From assembly GCA_001586965.3 (NCBI GenBank), contig LUCW03000198.1, positions 26,001 to 90,000 of the forward strand: DNA of 64,000 bases, in the 5' to 3' direction. Both the position numbers and the translations under genes were made by a program. Positions 23,204 to 32,932 of this stretch are shown here, piece by piece. The notes under the pieces are model-generated. The model was not told the DNA's origin, ran no database searches, and saw nothing but the letters and a program-made list of their open reading frames with translations. This DNA is from Sphaeroforma sirkka. Lineage: Eukaryota > Opisthokonta > Ichthyosporea > Ichthyophonida. Every line of letters starts with the position of its first letter. Position 1 is the first letter of the stretch.

Positions 23204-23652
23204 TTTTACGACTAGTTACTTTAGGTGTATTATTCGATTTTATCTCGAGGATAATAGTGGACGGAGAAGTTCATTTTATTGACGAATTACAGGAGTTGAT
23301 CTCCCTCAGAACCGGGTAGCTGAAAGGAGCTTGTAAAGTACGACAGGAGCAAAGTCTTCCGAGCACAGGGGAGTTGATCTCCCTCAGAACCGGATAGCCA
23401 GAAGGAGCTTGTAAACTACGACAGGAGCAAAGACTTCCGAGCACAGATAAGTGAAAAGAAATCCCCACCTTCCGTTTTGCTCGGTTTGATACGTTTGCGT
23501 GATTTTCATATATATATATATATACATTATGCAGATTTTATTATTATTATAAATCTAGAGCAAATTGGAGTGATTAGTAATATATGCAGAAATTAACAGG
23601 TGCCCATTTTATTTAGCTGATGAGCATTTTATTTCTTCTTCTTTTTTTTTTT

Positions 23653-23710
<58 letters not shown>

Positions 23711-24633
23711 TCCGACCATCCGGTCGAATGCTACTAATTTTAATTAAAAAAAGAAATATATATATATATATATATATATAATTATATATATATCCGTTTT
23801 GCTCGGTTTGATCACTTGCGTGATTTATATATATATATTTATATTTTATGCATATTTTTAAAATTATTTTAAATCTAGAGCAAATTGGAGTGATTAGTAA
23901 TATATGCAATTTTTAGCATTTTTTTATTTCTAAATTTTTCTTCTTTTGATTTTTTTTAATCCATCTTCGGTCCGAAAATCCAGATACTTCAATTCCAATG
24001 CGACTTTTCAGGCCGTCGTTGACAATCAAGGCCTCCCTCTGACTAATTAGCAGTCATAGGACGTTTGAACAATGTTTTGACTGGCCTAGTCAATCCACAC
24101 AACACGAACATGATGCAGTATCGCAGTTAGGGGTATAGAAGAACGTAATTTGGCGTAGAGAAGGTCGATATGGCAGATTTTCATAGGTGTGGGCGAGTAC
24201 AGAGACGACAAAGGGCAGATAGAGGTGATCAAGAAAAGCAGGTAGCAATGTAGAATCGACAGTGTCAGGCGACGTAGAATGGAAACGTGTGAATTAAGCG
24301 CGCGTGAGACAGGTAGCAATGCAGAAGAGGAGCTAGGCACAGTTTGGGAGAAACTGAGACAGAAAAAAATGCGATTTCAACTCGTATTTTCAACAAATAT
24401 CAACTACGGAGCAAGTTTTGGTAATCAATTGGCTAGACGAAAAGACTGGCATGGTTAGAAGATCGATTTTTCGAAAATATCTCGGAGTCGAATGTTCGCC
24501 ATCGTTGCATGCGCGAACTTCGATGGTCACGAAAGCATAGGAAAAAATTATATCACGGGGGGGTATCGAACCCACGACCAACACACAACTATAAGACATA
24601 TTTACCGATGTTACAAGACAGAATACATTTTCG

Positions 24634-24673
<40 letters not shown>

Positions 24674-25434
24674 TAAATTTCCATTCTAGAGAGAAAGGAA
24701 GTCAACGTAAGTGAATCAGCCGTAGGACCAACATAGCCTGGTACGGTTGTATGATTGTTGGTGAAAACTAAGGAGAACGTTATCACCGACGTATAAGGCG
24801 AATCGTCAAGATGCAGCGGACTCTTGCAAAGTACAGAAGAAATAGTACATGCAAAAGTAGACGGCACATATCAGGCATCGTGCAAGTACACTCAAGTTGG
24901 TTTGAATAAGGAATTTGTTTTTTGGTTTTCCAACTTCATAACCGATGTATCTACCTTGGGCTTCAAGGTTATTCTTGGGAACCTTGACCTGAACTTCCTG
25001 GCTGCAGGCCTCGGATTTGATTGATGTTGGAGTACAGTGGTCCGAAGGTTGGATTAAAGGAGCATTCAGAACGCTAGAACACGACAGGCGGTTGATCATT
25101 GAACACGCTTCGAGTCTATCAGCAACTCTTAATTACTCCTATAGACAGAGCAAAGGAGAGCAAAACGAGTACTCATTAACAAAACCAACCCAAACAAAAT
25201 GATTAGCAATCATCAAGAAGCAACGAGTTTTCGGGGACCCGCAAGCAGACCTTGTAGACATCAACATGATTCAATGATAATTAGCTATTTTGGTATCACG
25301 AGAGGAGAACGGCGGAAGAAAGTGTGTAACACAAATGGCTGAAGTCAACTATTATATAATAGCCGACACTCCTTCAATCTGGACCAACTATTCATCAACA
25401 ACACAAAGCCATACATCGAAGTCTTAACATCAAG
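23204..25434 (+). mobile_element. F2-A 5' leader, 2.2 kb, non-coding as far as seen
   Basis: Between the LTR and the gag ATG lies a leader conserved in F2-B and F2-C. From 5' to 3' it holds: a 78-bp module with GGAGTTGATCTCCCTCAG, twice here (23292-23369, 23370-23446); a block starting CCGTTTTGCTCGGTTTGAT, twice (23476 and 23793); several (TA)n tracts (23655-23706, 23756-23795); and a minus-strand tRNA-like cassette (24551-24620). The last 600 bp before gag are of mixed composition. Short conserved frames on both strands are likely incidental, because the copies are young and near-identical. No TGG primer binding site follows the LTR. Confidence 0.7.
24551..24620 (-). repeat. tRNA-like pol III cassette in F2-A leader
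   Basis: On the minus strand a TGTAACATCGG A-box-like motif and GGTTCGATACC B box (24572-24562) are spaced as in tRNAs and followed by a run of six T. It is the same unit as 39698-39772. Confidence 0.45.
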
Positions 25435-26932
25435 ATGCCTATGCGTCCAACACCCCGTAGCCCTCGACGCACTCGTCGCGACGGCAAAGCAACCCAGAGA
25501 TCTTTGTCTGATTTCGAGCAGACCCACCAAGGCGGCACAGCTTCTTCGCGCCAGACAGTAGCATCGCGTCGAAGAGATGAACAACCGCGACATGAACAGA
25601 CAGACCAAGACGTGGGCCAGGCAGCAAGTAGGCGACATCAGTTGGGGCACGGGTCTCGCTTATCGGCAAGAGGGAGAGCAGATCCAGAAGACAGTGAGGT
25701 GCAATTTGTGATTAGGCATACTAGTCGTTCAAAGTCTGCTGAACCAGCAGCTGAGCGACACAGGGTAGCCAATGTCCGAGGTACTTCGGGCATTCATTCA
25801 GCGGGTGATAGACCGTATTCATGGCAGCCTTTTCACCGAGCACCTGAACGAGATTTCACTCGAAAGCGAACTCGATCGGGGAGTTTTACCAGTGCAAGTC
25901 AGGATTCCCTCGCAGGCAACGGGGATGAGCGACAAGTCCAACGGCATAGAAATATGTCAGGGTGGGCCACGGGCACTCGTCAGCAAAACTCTGACGAAAT
26001 CAGGGGCCGACAGCTAGAGCAATATTTGAGCGACCCACATGGGGATTATCGTAGGGAAGCCGAACGAAAACAACTACGTAGACGATGGGAACTCAGCCGA
26101 CAGCACCGAGACTTCGCGCGATCGATACAGGATATGCGCAAGGCTAGTTACGTTGACGACGGTAAGCGCAAGTATAGTGACGTCGACGACGGTAAGCGCA
26201 AGTCTAGTGATGTCGACGACGGTAATGTTCATGGCAGCAGAAAACGACCGCACAAAGACGAACAGGCGAGAGAGCCGATCATGACACCAGCGCAGTGGAA
26301 CGAGCATCGCCGAGCCATGTGTCAACGCCTCGAAGGGAAGATATCCTTCTTTGTGGATGAACTTTGTCGAGCACAGGGAAACTACGATGTCCCAAGATGT
26401 ACATTACTAACGTCCACGATCGATACGTTGAAAGGAGCGTTGAATACTCAATTGGAAGCTATCAGGAAGAACAGAGCTCCGGAGCCACGGACATGGCCCG
26501 ATTGGCCTTTAGACCGTTATCAATTAAGCAGCACAGCCGATAGAGACACACGAGGGGCGCTAGAAGAGGCACTGAAGAACGCCCATGTCTCAGGACTAGA
26601 TGAGTCGTGGATGGTACGTTGGTTCTATAAGGTACTCATACATTTTAAGGCAGCAAAGGCCACAATTGACTATCTCCGTGACAACCATAATGAGCTGAGG
26701 GTATATCCGGCGGAACAGGTCATAGACCAAATCTGTCAACATGAGAGCAAGGCCACCGTAGACCCTACCTTTAAGAAGTTGGCGAAGGGTAATCCCCGCA
26801 CCAAGGGTGTAGAGTCAGCCAGGGAACATTTGAACAAGATTGTGGAAGTTCACAAGAGAGCCTGGGAGCGAGCAGATAAGGGCAAGGACTTTCCTAAGCG
26901 GTTGCTTAATCACTGCCTCATACAGGCCCTCG
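25435..26932 (+). pseudogene. F2-A gag, 3' truncated
   Basis: ATG at 25435 begins MPMRPTPRSPRRTRRDGK. A basic, disordered N-terminal half contains a 10-residue repeat (DVDDGKRKSS, 26150-26230). The capsid-like half follows: FFVDELCRAQGNY, then RTWPDWPLDRYQL, then LDESWMVRWFYKVL and HESKATVDPTFKKLAKG. The match to F2-B gag is almost perfect up to CLIQAL, then stops at 26932, where the 182-bp protease repeat begins. The zinc knuckle is lost. Confidence 0.85.
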
Positions 26933-27629
26933 TGTAGTGAAAGGTACTGTGGCAGAGTTGAAGTCATTTTATGTCTGCGGCTGGATCTTGCAGGAGAGCG
27001 TTGTAGTACAATGCTGCAAACCAGGGGAGTGGATCAAAGGCTCGCTTATATCCGGGGTATTCTACAATTTATCACAATTACCCTCTCTGGCTGTTCGTTT
27101 TTGTGATGCTGATGCACACAGAGTATGGATGAAGGACTTATACAAGTATCGTAGGGCAGAAAGCTTACGACTTAAGGGACCACCACAGGTGTCCGAAAGG
27201 ATTTCTGTATTGATTCCATGGAATCATAGCAACGCACATTGGAACTTGACGATTGTTACATTGTACACAACTAACGCTACAGTTACTATTTTAAATGGTA
27301 TGCCAAATCCTGTTAGAGCTGACGAACAATTCAATTATATAGTACGATGGATGAAATGTTACCTCACAGATAATGTTACATACAGCCTAAAAGTAGGCGG
27401 TATAAACCAACACGACAGTTTTAGCTGTGGGGTTTTGCTTTGTGCCTATGCTAGTGCAGTATCAGAAAATCCACAACTCGTGCATGATTTGGAGGCATTG
27501 TCTTCGCACGAATATGTCACAAGCGTCCAACATGATAACAGAATTAGAAGCTGGATTACCGAAACACTATTATCGTATATTCCTGTAAAAGAGCATCACA
27601 GACCACGTGAGTTGCGAACCAGGCAGTGA
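26933..27629 (+). CDS. Ulp1/SENP-like (C48) cysteine protease, catalytic part
   Basis: The first 182 bp repeat 22842-23023. From 27115 the sequence is unique and completes the peptidase. SVLIPWNHSNAHWNLTIV carries the catalytic His and following Trp. TILNGMPNP aligns with the strand that normally holds the catalytic Asp (here Asn). NQHDSFSCGVLLC holds the oxyanion Gln and nucleophile Cys. These are the C48 landmarks in the right order. It ends at TGA 27627-27629. The family removes SUMO-like tags; similar proteases are also carried by some DNA transposons, so host gene versus transposon gene is open. The ATG at 26937 is an artefact of the junction; the natural N-terminus lies at 22633. Confidence 0.75.
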
Positions 27630-27764
27630 GATAAGCTTGAATGAAGCAGCATATATCAACACCAATCAATAAAAGACAACATACCCCCCCTCAACACATT
27701 TATTCGTAAAAAATGTATATAGCCGAAGGCTCTTTAATTTAAATTTAAGCAAATTTTGCACGAT

Positions 27765-27904
27765 AAAGTCACTAAATGTACATAAAAAAAGGAATTGTAC
27801 ATTTGTACATATTTGATCCATATTTCAGTACGTTTTCATCGAGAAAAAGGGTGAATGTACATTTAGTGACTTTTCCACATTTTCAATGTACATTTAGCGA
27901 CTTT
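27765..27904. repeat. Short inverted-repeat element (MITE-like)
   Basis: AAAGTCACTAAATGTACAT at 27765-27783 is perfectly inverted at 27855-27873 (19 of 19). A third copy with one mismatch lies at 27886-27904 in the same orientation as the second. The 110-bp unit between the first two has no coding potential. F3 pol sequence starts directly after the third copy. Confidence 0.6.
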
Positions 27905-29906
27905 GTTCCTTTACCCGATAACATTGATGTAATTCTGGGAATGGATATTGTGGGCGAGTTGGGCTTAGGTCTCACGGGACTATCTACACCATTTCCGGAA
28001 ATCAATCGTAATGTTATGGATGCACTACTCGAACCAATAGACACACGCATGGCACCAGACTTGTCCGAGCCTGAGGATATAAGGCAACGACTACGGAAGT
28101 TTTTAGATGCCAACGAGACTATTTTTGACGAAGCTAGATGTACGTTACCAGGCAGTAAAGTGTCCCTTCCCATACCTCGAGATAAACTGTTGGGCCTTCG
28201 ACGGCAAACACGAAACTTTGTGTCGGATAAGTACAAACCACACGTCACACAACAGGTACATAAATGGGAACATGAATTGGTAACCAAGCACCGTACGTCG
28301 GCGTCAGTGGTCAACCTGCCGTTACTAGCAGTACCATCATTTACACCATCGGGAGAACTAGTTAAGGTTCGGGTGTGTTTGGATTTGCGACAAATCAACG
28401 CCCTTATTCCGGGCGACCAGTTTACATTACCAAAGGTTAATGAGAATATCAGTAATTTACGAGGCAAGCGATATTATACAACGCTAGATTTATCTGCGGC
28501 ATATCATCGCCTCCCAGTCCACGAGGACTCACAACATATGTTTTCGTTTACTTGGGATAGTCACCAATACTCTTTCACGTCGGCTCCATTTGGATTTTCG
28601 ACCCTTACGTTACAATTCCAGTGTACAATTAGTAATCTGATGGCGGGTTTAGACGTGCAGTGCTACGTCGATGACCTTATAATTGCATCTGACAATTACG
28701 AGGAGCATATTGCAATAGTGAAGGAGGTCATCCGACGGCTTACCGAGAACAACTTCAAGCTTGACCAGAAGAAGTGTCACTTTGCAGTGAGTGAGGTGAC
28801 GGTCCTGGGGAAGAAGGTTTCTGCGAAAAACATTGATGTTGATCATGAGAAGCAACAACGGTTGATCGACTGGCCAGTGCCACGATGTCAATGGGACATA
28901 GCATCTGCATGGGGGTTGGCGAACTTTATACATGAACACTTACCTAACTTTGCACATAAAGTGGCCCCACTGCGATCATTCTTGAAACTCAAGCCGAAAG
29001 AACCCATTGGGGATCGTTGGAAACCAGAACTTCAACTGGCATGGGATCAGATGAAGGAAGCAATTGTATCTGCAGTACGGTTGAACTTCCCGGTTGACGG
29101 GGTCCCACTAGAGTTAGAGACCGACGCCAGTGACTACGGTATTGGCGAGGTATTGTTTCAGTTGATTGACGGTCGCAAGCACTATTTGATATTCTTTTCG
29201 AAGACTCTCAACAAGGCGCAACAGACATACGCAACACCGATGAAGGAACTGTTAGCACTTACATATGCATTGGTCCACTTCCATGATCACCTAATAGGCC
29301 AACGCTTTACGGTGCATACGGACCATAAGGCGCTGGTATACATGAACACCCAGTTGAAACTGAATAGTATGCTGCAACGTTGGCATCATATAATTGCGCA
29401 ATTTAACTTCGCGATAACACATGTCCCAGGAGAATTGAATAAACTACCAGACATGTGGAGCCGGGTTCATGAGGGCACGGTGGATATTAACTTTCCGGCC
29501 ATCTTCTATACATCGTGCTGGAAGTTGTAGCCTGATTTTTTGATCAAGTTCAAACACACTTCGGACCGAACGATGTGGACGCGTTTGCATCGGGTCACAA
29601 GGCTCAATTACGCCAATACTGGTCTTACGATAAAGACGGAGGCGCGTTCAAATTTGACTGGAGCAAGTACAATGCATGGATGAATCCACCATGGCGTCTC
29701 ATTCATAAGGTACTTCGTAAAGTATTGGCTGACAAGGCATCTGCGACAATATGTCTTCTATTGAGCACACGCGCAACATGGTTCCCTCTGCTTCTATCGA
29801 TGATGCAAGCAGATCCATTGCTTATCCCGCGCACAGCCCATACGTTCTCGAAGCATGGTACACAGGCGGGTGGTAAGTACCCATGGGAACATACAGTAGT
29901 GGTACG
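27905..29906 (+). pseudogene. F3 Ty3 pol fragment: protease end, RT, RNase H, NPPW domain
   Basis: The fragment begins in the protease C-terminal strand (DVILGMDIVGELGLGLTGL). It has an intact RT: VRVCLDLRQINALIPGDQF, TLDLSAAYHRLP, then CYVDDLIIA as the catalytic motif. RNase H follows with ETDASDYGIG and HTDHKALVYMNT, then the tether LPDMWSRVHEG. It shifts frame at about 29530 into DAFASGHKAQL...FDWSKYNAWMNPPWRLIHKVL, then KYPWEHTVVVRI. The gag, the protease active site and the integrase are absent. It is about as distant from F2 as F2-D is. The visible 584-codon frame is the longest intact RT-RNase H of this clade here. Confidence 0.85.
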
Positions 29907-32194
29907 TATAGATCCAACGGAGCTAGACAAACTATTGGAATCAATACCGTTGAGACGACCACCAGATTTGACCGAGGAAACCGGTGTTCGCCTGAAACTA
30001 GACAAGGAACTGAGGGACAATGACGGTATTCGAGAAAAGGACAGGTGCAGACTGGAAGGAGGCGAAGTTAGATTGCCAGTGACACCAGATCAAGCTGCAA
30101 GGATGTGGAAAACAGTAAAGAACTTTGTAGCAGACAAATGGATACCATGGGTAGATAGACAGGTGCAGAAGTGGATTCAAGATTTGGTCATAGTTCAAAG
30201 GGATACAGCCACTTCCGTCAACTTACCCTTGCTCGCCGTGCCAGAGTATACTCAATCTGGAGAACTAAAGAAAGTGGGAGTGTGTTTGGACCTCAGAGCG
30301 GTGAATGCATTAATACCGGCGGATCAGTTCATTATTCCCCGTATCAACGACATCATTGGTAACATCAAAGGGAAGAGATATTACACGACATTGGATCTAA
30401 CCGCAGCGTACCATCGACTCCCAATTCACCCTGATTCTCAGTATCTATTCAGTTTCACACATGGCAAAAGCCAGTATTCCTTTACATCAGCGCCATTTGG
30501 ACTACACACACTGACGCAGCAGTTTCAGCGTACACTGAGTGTGATATTGTAAGGACTTCCGGCATACCACTACCTGGACGACATCGTAATAGCAACAGAT
30601 GACTACGAGGAACACGTACAAGTAGTGAAAGAGGTCATTCGGCGGCCGACGTACCACAGTTTCAAGCTAAACCCTTCAAAATGTCATTTTGCACTCAAAG
30701 AAGTCATGATCCTAGGGAAGCGAGTATCGAAGGCCGGAATTGATATTTGCCATGAAAAGCAGGCCAAGCTCATTGACTGGCCAACCCCGAAGAAGTACAA
30801 AGACATTGCATCGGCCTTGGGATTGGCCAACTTTCTTCACGAGCACCTACCAAACTTTGCAGAGGTAGTTGCCCCACTCCGGGAATTCGTAAGACTGAGG
30901 TCTAAGGAAATCATTGGAGACAGGTGGGAACAGAGACACCAGCAAGCTTGTTATGCCATGAAGCAAGCCATAGTTGAGGCAGTAGTGTTGAATTTTCCCG
31001 TCGACGAAGTACCTTTACAACACGAAACGGATGCAAAGCGACTATGGTATTGGAGGTGCATTGTTCCAGACCATAAAAGGGAAGAAGCAATACCTAATAT
31101 TCTTCAGCAAGACCCTCAACGCAGCACAGCGCAATTACGCAACACCCATGAAGGAACTATTGGCCTTGGTATATGGTCTCACACACTTCCGGGATCATCT
31201 CGAAGGTCAACGCTTTTCAGTGTTGACTGATCACAAGGCTTTGGTGTATATGAACACACAGCTAAAGCTGAATACGATGCCTTGCAATTTCACTAACTCG
31301 CACATCCCGGTTATAAAGAACGTGCTACCAGACGCGTGATCTAGGCTTCATGAGAGAACTGTTGAGACTGAGGACCCGGAGGTTTTATATGCAGAATGTT
31401 GGCAACTTTTTCCAGATTACTTTGAGCAAGCGCAACGAATTATGGGTGAGAATAATGTCGATGTCTTTGCTTCGCAACAGGATCACCATTTGCCACGCTA
31501 CTACGCCGACGATGACAGGGGTGGAGCGTTTGCACATTATTGGAAGGATATAGACGGATGGATGAACCCGCCATGGAGATTAATCCATAGAATGTTGCGC
31601 AAGATACGATCAGAGAGGGCCGCAGCTCCGGTGTGTCTAGCGTGGGCGCCCCACGAGCCTTGGTTCCAGTTATTCAAGTCACTTCTACAAAGAGACCCAG
31701 TATTAGTTCCAAGGACAGTTATTCAAGTCACTTCTACAAAGAGACCCAGTATTAGTTCCAAGGACAGCCCACTCCTTCCTCAAATACGGAAAGTATGTGA
31801 GTGGCAAGACACCATGGGGTCACACAGTCATTGCCAGAGTAGGCCCACGCAATGGTTACAGCCTTCCAGCGACGTTTTCAACATGATTGGGATATGCCGA
31901 ACCGTCCTCAGTATCGAAAGTCGCCCCATTAGATACGTCTCGGCTAGTATCGATCGCTACCTCGGAAGTAGCCATGACAGATTCTCCAGATGAGGAAGAG
32001 ATAAGCCGTCGCACACAGCTCACCTTGTGTCAGCATGAGATTGGGCATCATAGAGCAGAGGATACAGTTGCTCAACTACAGCAGAACGGACATTTGTGGC
32101 CTAACACTCTAGAACTTGCACAAACAGTTAGGAGAAACTGTCGCACATGTCTAGGACAGAGGGTGTTACGAAAGGGATTTCACCCGATGATTAA
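29907..32194 (+). pseudogene. F2-A pol fragment fused to F3: RT, RNase H, NPPW domain, integrase zinc finger
   Basis: The F2 sequence resumes at DPTELDKLLE, exactly in frame with F3. RT is intact to SVIL and then TAA at 30550; YLDDIVIAT follows, then a frameshift at about 31030 inside RNase H, a stop in place of Trp at the RNase H tether (31337), and the NPPW domain (VDVFASQQDHHL, DIDGWMNPPWRLI). A 49-bp tandem duplication (31667-31764) shifts the frame again. The integrase HHCC finger (CQHEIGHHRAEDTV ... CRTC) ends at MIN, where an LTR fragment begins at 32195. The catalytic core and chromodomain are missing. Confidence 0.85.
31667..31764. repeat. 49-bp tandem duplication
   Basis: CAGTTATTCAAGTCACTTC begins two adjacent identical copies. 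F2-B and F2-C have a single copy, so this duplication is private to F2-A and is frame-breaking. Confidence 0.9.
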
Positions 32195-32403
32195 TGTGGT
32201 CAGAATACAAGTACTTATATTTATTTGATTATTTTAGGTTTTTATTACAAGTTTTACAGTTTATCAGAATAATCTGATAAACTGGGTTTTAGGGTTTTGC
32301 TGGTTTTACAGCACATGACTAATGACTCATTTAAGAGTCAGTCATTTTAGGACTACTGTTTATAATTACTAATAAATGAACAACGTCCCCCTCCCTGAGG
32401 AGG
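32195..32403 (+). mobile_element. F2-D-type LTR fragment
   Basis: TGTGGTCAGAATACAAG at the start and over 200 bp of near-identity with 48783-48989. It ends at CCCTGAGGAGG, where the F2-B LTR begins. The last 39 bp of the F2-D LTR are missing. Confidence 0.8.
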
Positions 32404-32582
32404 TGTAGTAAACACATCAAATACGATACTAAAACCTACTGAGTCTCCCTGAGGCTCAGTGCGGTGTATTTATTCTTATATTTGATTGTCTACGTGGTCT
32501 ACAAATAATTCACCTCGTGTGAATTAATTGTAAATTAATTCTAACTTCACACTGATAGTGGTTTAAGGGGACTTTTACCACA
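32404..32582 (-). mobile_element. F2-B 3' LTR (179 bp)
   Basis: On the minus strand it runs from TGTGGTAAAAGTCC (32582) to TTTACTACA (32404). It matches the other F2 LTRs over its full length. The purine run at 32583-32590 abuts it, as expected for a 3' LTR. Confidence 0.85.
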
Positions 32583-32932
32583 CTCCCCTCAAGCTCAAGC
32601 GTCACCAGTGATTGAAGAGCTTCAAAAAATAAATGACCTCTTAAACTATTGAAAATTAAACATATATAACTAGTAGTGTAAATAAATAAACAATATATAT
32701 ATATATATATATATAAACTAATGAAATCCTTCTGCTGAGTAAGTTCTTGCCTTGAAACTGGTCTTTTGAACCATCCCGGCTGTGCTGGTATATTTTTTCA
32801 CCCCCCAAAAAGCTAGGGTATCCGCTGGTATGTTTTCACCCCCCCCCATAAGCTAGGGTATCCGCTGGAGTTATACTCGCCTATAAGCTCGAGTTGTGGA
32901 ATCGTCTTTCGCCTCTATACCGTGGTGAAATC
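32583..32932 (-). other. F2-B 3' untranslated region with polypurine tract and G-rich repeats
   Basis: The minus strand has TTGAGGGGAG directly upstream of the LTR start, a good polypurine tract. Further upstream, about 32795-32870, a 38-40 bp unit carrying a run of six to eight G followed by TGAAAA is present twice. A (TA)n tract lies at 32694-32715. Confidence 0.6.

Noticed and set aside
23613-23909. 98-codon minus-strand frame in the F2-A leader
   Set aside because: It is mostly TA-repeat translation within the leader, with no motif.
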